A DNA stretch of 58,005 nucleotides from an uncultured Bacteroidia bacterium (GCA_902769875.1 CACXQV010000014.1:1-58005), one strand, 5' to 3'. Positions 1-9,257 are shown, numbered from the stretch's first letter. Numbers and translations: made by a program. Notes: generated by a model not told the origin, from the sequence alone.

Positions 1-1
1 G

Positions 2-274
2 GTGCTGACCTACGTTGTGTTCTCCATCTTCAACTACCGCACGTTCACGCAGGTGAAGGTGGCGCGGGGCCGCACCGATGTGGTCGTGTTTATGCGCGAT
101 GCAGTCTATGTGATGGAACTGAAGATGCGCGGATCGGCGCAAGAGGCCTTGGCGCAAATCAACTCGAAGGATTATGCTATTCCTTACCAAGCCGAAGGCA
201 AGCCTGTCGTCAAGATTGGCATCGCCTTCTCAAAAGAGACCAAGACGGTTTCAGACTGGATTATCGAGAAATGA
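2..274 (+). CDS. PD-(D/E)XK nuclease-like C-terminal domain, 5'-truncated by window edge
   Basis: Only the last 90 codons are inside the window and the start lies upstream. The fragment carries a restriction-endonuclease-fold signature: an aspartate in GRTDVVVF (near residue 25) followed by a strand and ELK (near residue 40), the usual D...ExK metal-binding set. The rest, with a region rich in A/Q/I and ending SDWIIEK, resembles the C-terminal nuclease-like domain found behind AAA-ATPase domains (DUF1703/PDDEXK_9 type) that are highly multiplied in Bacteroidales. Family knowledge places such proteins among ATPases of unknown cellular role; that an ATPase domain lies upstream is inference. The stop TGA is at 272-274. 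Confidence 0.6.
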   Translation: MLTYVVFSIFNYRTFTQVKVARGRTDVVVFMRDAVYVMELKMRGSAQEALAQINSKDYAIPYQAEGKPVVKIGIAFSKETKTVSDWIIEK

Positions 275-383
275 CAGTGGCTTCATCCAACCCAAGCGAA
301 AAAAAGCGACGCCCAAAAACAAGATGCCGTCTTATGGCATACATGACACTTTTTGGAAAAGCGATCCGCAATGGTTGTGAGTC

Positions 384-1463
384 TCACTTCGGGGCTTTCT
401 TCAGCAGATAAATTCCTACCACGCAAAAGAGAATGTTGGGAATCCAAGCGGCGAGGGCAGGCGAAAGGCCACCCGAAATGGCAAACGACTTTGAAATCTG
501 CATGAAAAGGATATAAGCAAACGCAATGGTGATGCCAATGCCGAGGTGCATCCCCGTCCCTCCTCTCACCTTTCGGCTCGACAAGGCCGCGCCAATGAGC
601 GTCAGGATGATGACCGCCGCCGGAGCCGACATGCGCTGGTGCATCTCCACCTCATAGGCCTTCACGCCTTCCGAGCCTCGGGCTTTCATACTCATGATGT
701 GGTCGCGAAGCTCGAAGTAATTCATCTCCTCGAAGTCCTCCTTCATCTTGTACAAATCGGTGGGCACCAAGTTTATGATGGTGTCGTAGTTACGCCCTTT
801 CAGCAGCACTTCGCCGTCAGGGTTGATGTAGCGGACGGCATAAGGGTCGAAGTACCAACTGTTTGGTCCCAAGGTGTCATGATAGAGCACATCCCCCATC
901 GCCTTGAATTTCAGCTCGCTGCCGTCGTATTTCTCCCATGCGAACTTGTAGCCATACTGCTTCGAGATGTTGAAGCTCTCCACATACACGAATTCGTCCT
1001 TGCCCGTCTGCACATGCACATTGCGCCCCGCGCTCTGGCTCAGCTTCTCCATATACTCGTCCTTGAAGTGTCGACGAATCTCGTTGGTCTTGGGAATCAA
1101 GAAGTTTCCAAAATAAAGCGACATAATCGCGATGGTCGATGCCGCCATCATATAAGGAAAGAGGAAACGCCCAAAGCTGATGCCGCTGCTGAGGATGGCC
1201 ACAATCTCAGTGCGTGCCGCCATCTTTGAAGTGAAAAACACCACGGCGATGAAGGCGAAAAGATGGATGAAGAGGTTGATATAATAAGGTATCGACATCA
1301 CATAGTAGTCCACCACCACGCGCTGCCAAGGGGCATTGTGTTTCAAGAAGCTGTCGATGTTTTCGGAGAGGTCGAAGATGATGACCACCAAAACCAACAT
1401 GGAGATGGCGAAGAAGAAAGTGCCGATGTACTTCTTGAAGATATATGCATCCAGTTTTCTCAT
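384..1463 (-). CDS. LptF/LptG family permease (LPS export)
   Basis: Inner-membrane permease of the YjgP/YjgQ family, which with LptB pulls lipopolysaccharide out of the inner membrane and feeds the periplasmic bridge. The protein has the family layout: transmembrane helices near residues 10-35 and 50-75, a large periplasmic region in the middle, and three hydrophobic helices in the last 90 residues. I chose the ATG at 1463 (MRKLDAYIFKKY), giving 359 residues; an in-frame TTG at 1475 would add four. The gene follows tgt on the same strand after about 150 bp, a common Bacteroidota order. Whether it is the F or G paralogue cannot be told from this gene alone. Confidence 0.88.
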   Translation of the reverse strand: MRKLDAYIFKKYIGTFFFAISMLVLVVIIFDLSENIDSFLKHNAPWQRVVVDYYVMSIPYYINLFIHLFAFIAVVFFTSKMAARTEIVAILSSGISFGRFLFPYMMAASTIAIMSLYFGNFLIPKTNEIRRHFKDEYMEKLSQSAGRNVHVQTGKDEFVYVESFNISKQYGYKFAWEKYDGSELKFKAMGDVLYHDTLGPNSWYFDPYAVRYINPDGEVLLKGRNYDTIINLVPTDLYKMKEDFEEMNYFELRDHIMSMKARGSEGVKAYEVEMHQRMSAPAAVIILTLIGAALSSRKVRGGTGMHLGIGITIAFAYILFMQISKSFAISGGLSPALAAWIPNILFCVVGIYLLKKAPK

Positions 1464-1612
1464 GGGGATTTCCAATTATCAGGAATTTGAGAACTTAATA
1501 ATTTCCTATTTTGTTGATTACAAGAATTTTAGTATACTTAATTCAAACATTGCAGGCCATTTCCCGAAGCATCCTCGTCTCGTTTTTTGGCTACGGCAGG
1601 GCCGGCTTGTGG

Positions 1613-2743
1613 CTATAGCCTCCTCGTAACCTTCTGAAGCATCACGTCGCGCCACTCGGCAAAGTCGCCACCGATGATATGCTTGCGGGCTTCGCGCACA
1701 AGCCACAGGTAGAACCCAATGTTGTGAAGGCTGGCAATCATGGGACCCAGCAGCTCCCCTGCAATGAAGAGATGACGCAGATAGGCCCTCGTATATTGTG
1801 TGTCGACGAAAGTTTCGCCGTTGGGGTCGACGGGCGTGAAGTCGAACTTCCACTTTTCGTTCCTCAAATTGACGATGCCCTCTGAAGTGAAAATCATTCC
1901 GTTGCGTCCGTTGCGGGAAGGCATCACGCAATCGAACATGTCGACCCCGCGCGAGATGCTTTCAAGGATGTTGGCCGGTGTGCCCACACCCATCAGATAG
2001 CGCGGACGGTCGTCGGGCAGGATGGCATTCACCAGCTCGATCATCTCGTACATTTTTTCCGTAGGCTCGCCCACGGCCAACCCGCCAATGGCGTTGCCTG
2101 CAGCGTTTTTCGATGCGATGTGCTCAGCCGATCGCTCGCGCAAATCGCGATACACACAACCCTGCACGATGGGGAACAACGCCTGCTCGTAGCCATATTT
2201 CGGCTCGGTGGCGGCAAAGCGGTCGCAGCAGCGGTCGAGCCAGCGGTGGGTGCGCTCCATCGACTGCTTGGCGTAGTTGTAGTCAGCCGTGCCGGGAGTA
2301 CACTCGTCGAAAGCCATCATGATGTCGGCCCCGATGCTGCGCTGTATGTCCATCACGTTTTCGGGCGTGAACAAATGGCGCGAGCCGTCGATGTGCGACT
2401 GGAAAGTGACGCCCTCCTCCTTCATCTTGCGGATGCCCGTCAGCGAAAATACCTGAAAACCACCGCTATCGGTAAGGATAGGCCTATCCCAGCCGTTGAA
2501 CTTGTGCAAGCCGCCAGCGGCTTCGAGCACCTCAAGGCCGGGGCGCAGATACAGGTGATAGGTGTTGCCCAAAATGATTTGCGCCTTCACTTCGTCGCGC
2601 ACGTCGCGCAAATGGCAGGCCTTCACCGTGCCCGCCGTGCCCACCGGCATGAAAATGGGAGTCTCTATCGGGCCGTGGCCTGTGTTGAGCACACCCGCAC
2701 GGGCGTGGCTTTTGGCATCGTTGGAAACTATGTTGAAATCCAT
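1613..2743 (-). CDS. tgt: tRNA-guanine transglycosylase
   Basis: Exchanges guanine 34 for a 7-deazaguanine precursor in the GUN anticodons of Asp, Asn, His and Tyr tRNAs. The 376-residue length is normal. The catalytic aspartates are visible in TDSGGFQVFS (D92) and FDCVMPSRNGRNG (D271), and the substrate-pocket segment VQGCVY is present. Unusually, the C-terminal zinc site is missing: where most bacterial enzymes carry CxCxxC before a YxRAYL motif, residues 306-316 read DPNGETFVDTQ with no cysteine, although the downstream histidine (H340, ASLHN) remains. Divergent from the glycosyltransferase gene, with its own -7 box at 2758-2765. Confidence 0.95.
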   Translation of the reverse strand: MDFNIVSNDAKSHARAGVLNTGHGPIETPIFMPVGTAGTVKACHLRDVRDEVKAQIILGNTYHLYLRPGLEVLEAAGGLHKFNGWDRPILTDSGGFQVFSLTGIRKMKEEGVTFQSHIDGSRHLFTPENVMDIQRSIGADIMMAFDECTPGTADYNYAKQSMERTHRWLDRCCDRFAATEPKYGYEQALFPIVQGCVYRDLRERSAEHIASKNAAGNAIGGLAVGEPTEKMYEMIELVNAILPDDRPRYLMGVGTPANILESISRGVDMFDCVMPSRNGRNGMIFTSEGIVNLRNEKWKFDFTPVDPNGETFVDTQYTRAYLRHLFIAGELLGPMIASLHNIGFYLWLVREARKHIIGGDFAEWRDVMLQKVTRRL

Positions 2744-2757
2744 CGCTGATTTTTGTG

Positions 2758-2765
2758 CAAAAGTA
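2758..2765 (-). promoter_or_regulatory. -7 box for tgt
   Basis: TACTTTTG on the minus strand matches the Bacteroidota -7 consensus TAnnTTTG, 14 bp before the tgt ATG, implying a very short leader. No TTG at the usual -33 distance. Confidence 0.6.
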
Positions 2766-2789
2766 CGACTTTTTTCCCAACATTTTTCT

Positions 2790-2797
2790 TATTTTTG
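2790..2797 (+). promoter_or_regulatory. -7 box for the glycosyltransferase gene
   Basis: TATTTTTG, a perfect TAnnTTTG match, ends 22 bp before the GTG start at 2820 in the divergent intergenic region shared with tgt. Confidence 0.6.
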
Positions 2798-2819
2798 CAT
2801 TCATTAAAAATCCCGTATC

Positions 2820-3983
2820 GTGCATCTGAGTTTTTCATACAATAGCCTTAGTTTCATCGTCTTGGTTGTTTTCGGCATCAGCCTCGTCGTGCAATTGCTC
2901 TACCATTGGGGGCTTTTTTCGAGGGTGGCGTTCTACAAGAAGAACCGTCGCCCCAAGTTGGACGAGGAGCTTGAGCCAGTGTCGGTCGTCATCTGCGCCC
3001 GCAATTCCTACGAATACCTGACCGAGCTCATCCCGGCACTGCTCAGCCAGAACTACCCTGATTTCGAAATCGTTGTGGTGAACGACTGCTCCGACGACGA
3101 AACGGAAGAATACCTCAAGGAGCTCGCCCGAATGGAGCCCAAAATAAAGCCCGTGCAGATGAAGCAACACCTCAACTTCTTCAACGGCAAGAAGTTCCCC
3201 CTCTCGATGGGCATCAAGTCGGCGCAAAACGACCTCATCATTTTCACGGAATGTAACTGCATGCCGGCCAACGACCAATGGCTGCGCAGCGTGGTCAATT
3301 GCTATGGAGGCAACACCGAAGTGGTGATTGGTTACAGCCCATACACCCAAAAGAAAGGCATTATGAATAAGCTGATCCGCTTTGATGCCTTGCAGCAAGG
3401 CTTGCAATACCTGTCGTCGACCTTGGCGGGGCATCCCTATATGGGCATTGGGCGAAACCTTTCGTATCGGCAAGACCTGTTTTTCAGGAACAAAGGCTTC
3501 ATTTCGCACTACACCACATCGGTGGGCGAAGACGACCTTTTCATCAACAAAGTGGCCAAAAAGCGCAACACCGAGGCCCTGATCGATGCCGAAAACACCA
3601 TCTACACCACCCCACCCAGCAGTTTCAGACTCTGGATGCGTCAAAAAAGCAGCCGCTATTCCACCATTCCAAAATACAACACCAAAACCCGGTTGCAGCT
3701 CAGCGTTTTCTACATCTCGCAATTCCTGTTCCACGCCTCGTTCATCACCTTGCTTTGCCTGAAGCCAGCCTTCGCCATCACGGGCGGCGAGGTGTTCTAC
3801 ATTCCCATTTTGGCTTTCTTCTTCCTCTTGCGCTTTGGCACCCAGCTCATCATCTACCGCAGTGCCTCCAAGCGGTTGGGAGAAAAAGGCCTGCTCCCCG
3901 GACTGATTGCCTACGATTTCTTGTTTGCATTCCTCTCGCCGTGGCAGCGGCTGATGGGACGAATGAACGTGGGGGTGGAATGA
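2820..3983 (+). CDS. Family 2 glycosyltransferase, membrane-anchored
   Basis: Membrane-bound GT-A glycosyltransferase likely adding a sugar to a lipid- or surface-linked glycan. A hydrophobic helix at residues 10-30 precedes the catalytic domain (VSVVICARN near 55, VVVNDCSDDE near 87), and two or three hydrophobic helices follow from about residue 300. The segment where the metal-binding DxD normally sits reads FTECNCMP (residues 142-149), so both aspartates are replaced. A QK..RY motif (near 276) stands for the usual QxxRW. The start is GTG at 2820, just after the -7 box; no better in-frame ATG lies before the first helix. The substrate is unknown. Confidence 0.82.
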   Translation: MHLSFSYNSLSFIVLVVFGISLVVQLLYHWGLFSRVAFYKKNRRPKLDEELEPVSVVICARNSYEYLTELIPALLSQNYPDFEIVVVNDCSDDETEEYLKELARMEPKIKPVQMKQHLNFFNGKKFPLSMGIKSAQNDLIIFTECNCMPANDQWLRSVVNCYGGNTEVVIGYSPYTQKKGIMNKLIRFDALQQGLQYLSSTLAGHPYMGIGRNLSYRQDLFFRNKGFISHYTTSVGEDDLFINKVAKKRNTEALIDAENTIYTTPPSSFRLWMRQKSSRYSTIPKYNTKTRLQLSVFYISQFLFHASFITLLCLKPAFAITGGEVFYIPILAFFFLLRFGTQLIIYRSASKRLGEKGLLPGLIAYDFLFAFLSPWQRLMGRMNVGVE

Positions 3984-4032
3984 TTATCATTCCGATGCAT
4001 CCTTTCGTTTTCTATCGGTAAAACAAGTAATG

Positions 4033-4372
4033 TCAACCGTTTGCATCCCATAGGGATGTGCGAAACTTGAATCTGTTTTGGGTTGTCTGCACCGACAATC
4101 GCAACAATTCCCGATTTCCAATCAGGCTTCTGTCATCAATGATGAAATCCTTCATTTCCTTGAAAGCACAATCCAAGGCCTTGCTCTGCTTGATGGCCAA
4201 CTCGCCTTTAAGGACTGTCATCAACATATAAACGCCCAGCTCGGTGAAGACATAAGGAAGGTATTTGGAGTTTTTTCCACGAGCCAATTCCAAGGTCATT
4301 TTTTTTACCTTAGAATCTCATTATACTCTTCACGGCTTATTTGGAAACGGAAATCAGCATCTTTTGTTTCGC
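4033..4372 (-). pseudogene. ORF6N-domain (phage regulatory) fragment, frameshifted
   Basis: An 88-residue reading frame (ATG at 4299) begins MTLELARGKN and continues KYLPYVFTELGVYML, the core of the ORF6N domain found in phage-type regulatory proteins (family consensus YLPYAFTEQGVAML). Just upstream in another frame the DNA encodes DADFRFQISREEYNEILR, the piece that normally precedes it (FPEDFMFQLT.EEY...). The two frames meet at a run of eight A residues after AGGT, so one base change explains the break. The N-terminal part of the domain is absent because the 3' end of the radical SAM gene lies there. A decayed remnant; function lost. Confidence 0.65.
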
Positions 4373-4383
4373 CCACTAAGGAC

Positions 4384-5139
4384 TTATCCTTTTATCTGAA
4401 TCAGAAACCCCTCGTCAATCAGCGGCTGCACCAAGCCGCGCATTTCCTCCACGGTAAATTTCCGCAAGTTTTCCTCGGGCGTGGGACGGTCGATGGTGTA
4501 AACCATAATCTCGCGCGGGCGCAAGGTGCGCACAATGTCCATCCAGCCGTTCAGCACCTCCGGGCTCGACGAGTCGAATTCGTTGCTTCTCAGGAACATC
4601 GTTTGCAAAATGAACTCACCGTTGAAAAGTTTCAATGCCTCCACCACCCTATTGACATCGTAGCCCGGCGCGGGATGGTTGATTTTCTCCACCAAGGCAT
4701 TGGTCGGCGCATCGATTTTCATGGTCGGGTTGTCAACCTTGCGCAAGGCCTTGAACACCTCCGGAAGATGCACCCTCGTGGCGTTTGAAAGCACGGTTAT
4801 CTTCGTGTTGGGATAGTACCTGTTGCGCAGCTTGATGGTGTCGTCGATGATTTTTGGGAAATCGGGGTTGATGGTTGGCTCGCCGTCGCCGCTGAAGGTG
4901 ATGGAGTCGATGGCGACACGGTTGGATTGGCACTGCTGCAACTTGATTTCCAGTGCCTTGTACACTTCTTCGGCAGAAGGCAGTTTGGTGTCGTTGCGGC
5001 CATCCTTGTTCCATCCGCACTCGCAGTAAACGCAGTCGAAATTGCAAATCTTGCCTTGTGTGGGCAGTAAATTAATGCCTAAGGAGCTGCCTAAGCGGCG
5101 GCTCCTTATCGGTCCGAAAACGGTTTCTTCCCTAACCAT
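4384..5139 (-). CDS. Radical SAM protein (TYW1/COG0731-like)
   Basis: A 251-residue radical S-adenosylmethionine enzyme. The cluster-binding CxxxCxxC is C32, C36 and C39 (CNFDCVYC), and the glycine-rich SAM segment is ITFSGDGEPT (near residue 87). The N-terminal VFGPIRSRRLGSSLGINLLP is typical of the small COG0731 group, related to wyosine-type tRNA enzymes but without the flavodoxin domain. The substrate is unknown. It lies 8 bp downstream of rny on the same strand and is probably co-transcribed with it. Confidence 0.85.
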   Translation of the reverse strand: MVREETVFGPIRSRRLGSSLGINLLPTQGKICNFDCVYCECGWNKDGRNDTKLPSAEEVYKALEIKLQQCQSNRVAIDSITFSGDGEPTINPDFPKIIDDTIKLRNRYYPNTKITVLSNATRVHLPEVFKALRKVDNPTMKIDAPTNALVEKINHPAPGYDVNRVVEALKLFNGEFILQTMFLRSNEFDSSSPEVLNGWMDIVRTLRPREIMVYTIDRPTPEENLRKFTVEEMRGLVQPLIDEGFLIQIKG

Positions 5140-5147
5140 GACTATTC

Positions 5148-6713
5148 TTACTTGGCGTAGCTGACGGCGCGGGTTTCGCGGATGACCGTGATCTTGATTT
5201 GTCCGGGATAGGTCATCTCGGTCTGGATTTTCTTAGAGAGGTCGAAAGCGATGCGATCGGCTTCTTGGTCGCTCACCTTGTCGGCACCCACAATGACGCG
5301 CAGCTCGCGACCGGCCTGTATGGCGTAAGTCTTCACCACACCCAGATAGCTCATCGCCATCTCCTCCAGCTTGTTCAGTCGCTGAATGTAGGCTTCCACC
5401 ACCTCGCGGCGTGCACCAGGACGCGCGCCCGAAATGGCGTCGCAAACCTGCACGATGGGCGAAATCAGGTTGTCCATCTCAATCTCGTCGTGGTGAGCGC
5501 CGATGGCATTGCAGATGTCGGGTTTCTCCTTGAGGCGCTCGGCCACCTTCATACCGAGAATGGCGTGCGGCAGTTCTTCCTCGTTCTCGGCCACCTTGCC
5601 GATGTCGTGCAACAGGCCGGCGCGTTTGGCAGCCTTCACGTTGAGGCCCAACTCAGCAGCCATCGTGGCACACAGCTTGGCCGTCTCGATGGAGTGTTGC
5701 AGCAGGTTCTGCCCGTAGGAAGTACGATACTTCATGCGACCCACCATCTTGATGAGTTCAGGGCTGAGGTTGTGGATGCCGAGGTCGATGCAGGTGCGCT
5801 TGCCGATTTCCACAATCTCCTGATCCACTTGTTTTTCCACTTTGTGTACCACTTCTTCGATGCGAGCGGGGTGGATGCGTCCGTCGTTGACGAGCTTCTG
5901 CAATGAGAGGCGCGCTATCTCGCGGCGGATGGGGTCGAAGCCGGAGATGAGGATGGCGTCGGGGCTGTCGTCGATGATGATTTCGACGCCTGTCATCGAT
6001 TCGAGGGTACGGATGTTGCGGCCTTCGCGCCCGATGATGCGGCCCTTGATTTCGTCGTTCTCGATGTTGAACACGCTGACGGTGTTTTCGATGGCCGTTT
6101 CTGAAGCCGTGCGCTGTATGGTTTCGATCACAATCTTCTTGGCCGTCTGGTTCGCGCTCATCTTAGCCTCCTCGGTAACGTCTTTCACATACACCATCGC
6201 TTCGGCTTGGGCTTCCTCCTTGATGAGCTCAACAAGCTGGGCCTTAGCCTCTTTCGCCGAATAGTTGGAGATGGTTTCCAGCTTCTTGACCTCTTCGCTA
6301 TAGATGCGGTCGAGGTCGGCCTTCTTCTTGTCGAAGGTCTCAATCTGGCTTTCGAGTTTCTGCTGCGAGGCTTGCAGTTCCTTCGCCTTGCGCTGGACGT
6401 CCTCCATTTTCTTGTTGGCGTCCTGTTTCAGTTGGTTGATGCGGTTTTCGGCGCTGGCCAATTCGCGTTTGCGGTCGTTGCAAGCCTTTTCGTGCTCGTC
6501 TTTCAGCTGGAGGAACTTCTCCTTGGCTTGCAGGATGCGTTCTTTCTTGATGACTTCAGCCTTTTCCTTGGCTTCTTCGAGCAGGGCTTGCTCTTCTTTG
6601 GTGACTGCGTTTTTGAGGATGGTGGACGTGATGAGGTAGCCAACCGCAAGGCCCACGACCAAGGCCGCTGCGGCGATGATAATCCATGTGGTGTTGGTGA
6701 TGAGTAATAACAT
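5148..6713 (-). CDS. rny: Ribonuclease Y
   Basis: Membrane-anchored endoribonuclease that starts mRNA decay. With the ATG at 6713 the protein is 521 residues, the family norm. In order: a transmembrane helix at residues 10-28, a long charged coiled coil to about 200 rich in E/K/A ([19 protein letters not shown]), a KH RNA-binding domain ([15 protein letters not shown]), and an HD phosphohydrolase domain with [10 protein letters not shown] and GAHHDE. The reading frame stays open upstream of 6713, but that stretch overlaps the 6S RNA and is not part of the protein. Downstream of zapA in the usual Bacteroidota order. Confidence 0.96.
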   Translation of the reverse strand: MLLLITNTTWIIIAAAALVVGLAVGYLITSTILKNAVTKEEQALLEEAKEKAEVIKKERILQAKEKFLQLKDEHEKACNDRKRELASAENRINQLKQDANKKMEDVQRKAKELQASQQKLESQIETFDKKKADLDRIYSEEVKKLETISNYSAKEAKAQLVELIKEEAQAEAMVYVKDVTEEAKMSANQTAKKIVIETIQRTASETAIENTVSVFNIENDEIKGRIIGREGRNIRTLESMTGVEIIIDDSPDAILISGFDPIRREIARLSLQKLVNDGRIHPARIEEVVHKVEKQVDQEIVEIGKRTCIDLGIHNLSPELIKMVGRMKYRTSYGQNLLQHSIETAKLCATMAAELGLNVKAAKRAGLLHDIGKVAENEEELPHAILGMKVAERLKEKPDICNAIGAHHDEIEMDNLISPIVQVCDAISGARPGARREVVEAYIQRLNKLEEMAMSYLGVVKTYAIQAGRELRVIVGADKVSDQEADRIAFDLSKKIQTEMTYPGQIKITVIRETRAVSYAK

Positions 6714-6751
6714 TTTAAACTCTGTTTTTACCCGAAAAATGAGGAGAGAAA

Positions 6752-6950
6752 AAAAGAAACTGCCCATTCGTGGGATATGTGTAAACCCCATTATTATACG
6801 CTTATGGCCACCGCGTTGCGCAAACTTCCACTGGCACCAAAGTGCTTCCCCGAAGGGAATGAGGCCCGTTTTTGCAGAGCGCGAGTAGACCGGATTGATG
6901 TGTTTGATTCTGTTGAGTTTACCAATGCGCTGAACAGGCAGTTCCAGATC
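6752..6950 (-). ncRNA. ssrS: 6S RNA candidate between zapA and rny
   Basis: A gene-free stretch of about 265 bp can fold into the long open hairpin typical of 6S RNA, the sigma70-RNA polymerase decoy. A closing stem joins GGAACTGCC (6937-6945) to GGGCAGTTTC (6756-6765) and GTAAAC pairs with GTTTAC inside it; there is then a large bubble, and an apical arm capped by a TTCCC-TTCG-GGGAA tetraloop hairpin. The 3' side of the closing stem runs into a U-rich tract (6749-6755), as a terminator would. A near-consensus -7 box (GTTCTTTG) ends 6-7 nt before the inferred start. A zapA-adjacent location is known for 6S RNA in many bacteria. Ends are approximate. Confidence 0.7.
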
Positions 6951-6980
6951 TTCAAAGAACGTTCCGTGCCGAGGCACAGA

Positions 6981-7265
6981 CTATGCTATTTCGCCCATCA
7001 AGTTGTTGATTCCTTGCAGCTTGCGTTCCAAATCCTGATTAAGGAAGCTCAACTCGGCGTCCATCTTGACCACGGAGGTGGCAAATTGCAATGCCGTCAT
7101 CGAAAGCAGGTCTTGCGCATCCTTGTAGGCATAGTGCTTCGAGTAGTATTTCACCCGCTCGTTGATGAGGTTGCCAGCCTTGCGGACTTTCTCTTCGTCA
7201 GCACGAGCCACCGACAGGCGGTAGGGCCTATCCAACAGGGTGATATTGATCGTTATTTCATCCAT
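6981..7265 (-). CDS. zapA: Cell division protein ZapA
   Basis: A 94-residue FtsZ-ring stabiliser that cross-links FtsZ filaments at midcell. The N-terminal half (ITINITLLDRPYRLSVARADEEKVRKA) is the ZapA dimerisation head and the C-terminal half is a helical stalk ending LERKLQGINNLMGEIA. Length and pattern are normal. It sits about 36 bp downstream of a small coiled-coil gene and upstream of the 6S RNA and rny. Confidence 0.9.
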   Translation of the reverse strand: MDEITINITLLDRPYRLSVARADEEKVRKAGNLINERVKYYSKHYAYKDAQDLLSMTALQFATSVVKMDAELSFLNQDLERKLQGINNLMGEIA

Positions 7266-7301
7266 CTCTTTGGCTTTCTGCTGGCTTTCAGCTATTTTGA
7301 G

Positions 7302-7595
7302 TTATTCCTTACTGTTCAAAATCGAAACGCACCTGTCAATTTCCCTCACCAGCTCCTTGATGAGTTTCCTTCCTTCTTCTACTTCTCCCTCGTTGTCGAG
7401 TGCGTTAACAATTGTAGATTTATTTATTTTGTCCTGCAACTCCACCACCGAACGGCGCAACGCCAGATTTTCCTCGTCCAACGCCGCGTTTTGCTCGGCG
7501 AGCCGCTTGTTTTCAATGGCCAACTTCGACTTCTCATCAAGCAATTTCCTCAATTTCACTTCGATTTCGGATACTATGATGCTCAAGTCGGCCAT
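7302..7595 (-). CDS. Small coiled-coil protein upstream of zapA
   Basis: A 97-residue protein that is almost entirely a predicted coiled coil: heptads run from EIEVKLRKLLDEKSKLAIENK through ENLALRRSVVELQDKI, followed by a short helical C-terminus ending ILNSKE. No cysteines, no signal peptide. The position immediately before zapA and the ZapB-like composition suggest a divisome accessory or ZapA partner, which is inference. The -7 box TATCTTTG at 7624-7631 would drive this gene and zapA. Confidence 0.75.
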   Translation of the reverse strand: MADLSIIVSEIEVKLRKLLDEKSKLAIENKRLAEQNAALDEENLALRRSVVELQDKINKSTIVNALDNEGEVEEGRKLIKELVREIDRCVSILNSKE

Positions 7596-7623
7596 GTCGC
7601 AATCGGATGATGGAATTGTGTTG

Positions 7624-7631
7624 CAAAGATA
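7624..7631 (-). promoter_or_regulatory. -7 box for the coiled-coil/zapA unit
   Basis: TATCTTTG on the minus strand, 28 bp before the ATG at 7595. Confidence 0.6.
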
Positions 7632-7735
7632 CGGAATTATGTTTTACCCTGTCCCTTTTCTCCAAAAAAAAATCCACGAATTGTCGCGCAAGCCGAAAAA
7701 AGCACTAATTTTATCGCTTCAAAACCTGATCCATT

Positions 7736-9251
7736 ATGAACAAAAGATGCTTTATCATGATTGCCTTGACTGCGGCTTTGGCTTCGTGCTCGCCAAAAGA
7801 AACCACTTTGACCTTTATTGAAACAACTGATACTCACGGGCGTTATGACGAATTCGCCAATGATGCCTTCGTCATCAGGCAGATGAAGGAACAGCTCGGC
7901 GACAGGCTGATCCTGCTCGACAACGGCGACAATCTGCAAGGCACCACTTTCCAATATTGCTCCAACCAAGACGCCGAGCACCCCAATTTGGTTTCCGAAG
8001 CCCTCAATTACTTCCCTTACGATGCCGTAGGCGTTGGAAACCATGACATTGAGGCAGGCCGCGAGGTGTTCGACCGCGTTTATTCCGAGCTGAAAATGCC
8101 CGTCGTGTGCGCCAACGTCATCGACGAGACGACAGGAAAGCCCTATTTCACACCTTATATTATATTGGAACGCGACGGGTTCAAAATCGCCGTGCTTGGG
8201 CTGCTCACGCCCTACGTCGTCACATGGGTGCCCGACCGCTTGAGGCCAGGCTTGCGCTTCGAACAATTGGAGGCCGCCGCCGACAAATGGCTGAAAACCA
8301 TTAGAGACAAAGAAAAACCCGACCTGATGATCGGCCTTTTCCATTCGGGCTGGGAGCCACAAGTGCAGAACCTGCCCGAAGGCCATCCGCTTGGACGCGA
8401 AAACGCCTCGAAATGGGTGGCCGAAAACATTCCGGGCTTCGACATCATCTTCTTCGGCCACGACCACCGCGCCCGAGCCGAAAAAGTGTCGGACACGAGC
8501 GGAAAGCCCGTGTATGTGCTCAATTCGGGCCACCGTGGTCGCGGGATTGCCAAGGCGGAAGTGACGCTGAAGAAAGGGCAGGAACCCATCATCAGCATAG
8601 AACTGATGCCCACCGACAGCGAAGATCACGACGAGGACTTCTTTACGATGCTCCAGCCCTACCTTGACCGCGCCAAAGACTACCAGCAGCGCGAAGTGGC
8701 GCAATTGCCGGTCGGCATCAGCACCGACGAGGTTTTCAGCGGCCCTTGCCTGCATACACGCCGACATTTCGATGGCGGCTCCCCTCAGCGGCGGCAAGAC
8801 CATAGAACCCGGAATGCTGAAAATCAGCGACTTCTTCACCTGGTATCCTTTTGAGAACTCGTTGGCCGTGATGGCCATGACGGGCAAAGAGGTGAAAGCC
8901 TTCCTCGAATATGCCTACGAGATGAAGAACCCCATCTACAACTTCGACTCGGGCGCAGGGCTGGTTTACGAAGTGACCGACAAGAACCCCATGGGCGAGC
9001 GCATCCGCATCATCAGCATGGCCGACGGCACGCCCTTCGACATGGAAAAAACCTACAACGTTGTGATGAACTCCTACCGCTCGATGGGTGGTGGCAACCA
9101 CTTGATGAATGGCATAGGCTGGACACAGGAAGAGATAAAAGACCACGTCGTTTGGCAAAGCGACCGCGACCTGCGCTCCATCTTCATCGACTGGGCCGCC
9201 AAAAAAGGCGTTTTAGATTCAGAACCTTTGAATTGTTGGAAAATCAAATAA
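7736..9251 (+). pseudogene. 5'-nucleotidase/UshA-type metallophosphatase, frameshifted with internal deletion
   Basis: The N-terminal part (ATG 7736) has a lipoprotein-type signal ending ASCS and the full metallophosphoesterase motif set: TTDTHGRYD, LLDNGDNLQG, GVGNHDIEAG, LFHSGWE and FFGHDHRA. It ends out of frame at 8854 with a nonsense tail. The C-terminal nucleotidase domain (ADISMAAPLSGG through SYRSMGGGNHLMNGIGW) continues in another frame to 9251. The junction is near 8745: DEVFSGP meets CIHADISM, whereas the family has about 20-25 more residues there (the segment with the G-x-S...D..H motif). This is therefore a deletion plus frameshift rather than a single-base error. Substrate probably a nucleotide monophosphate. 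Confidence 0.8.
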
Positions 9252-9257
9252 TCACAA

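Noticed and set aside
4055-4075. CATCCC-atag-GGATG palindrome at the ORF6N remnant
   Set aside because: Too short and single to call a regulatory site or repeat with confidence.
6714-6977. N-terminal extension of RNase Y
   Set aside because: RNase Y should begin with its membrane helix, which starts at the ATG at 6713; the extension region folds as 6S RNA.
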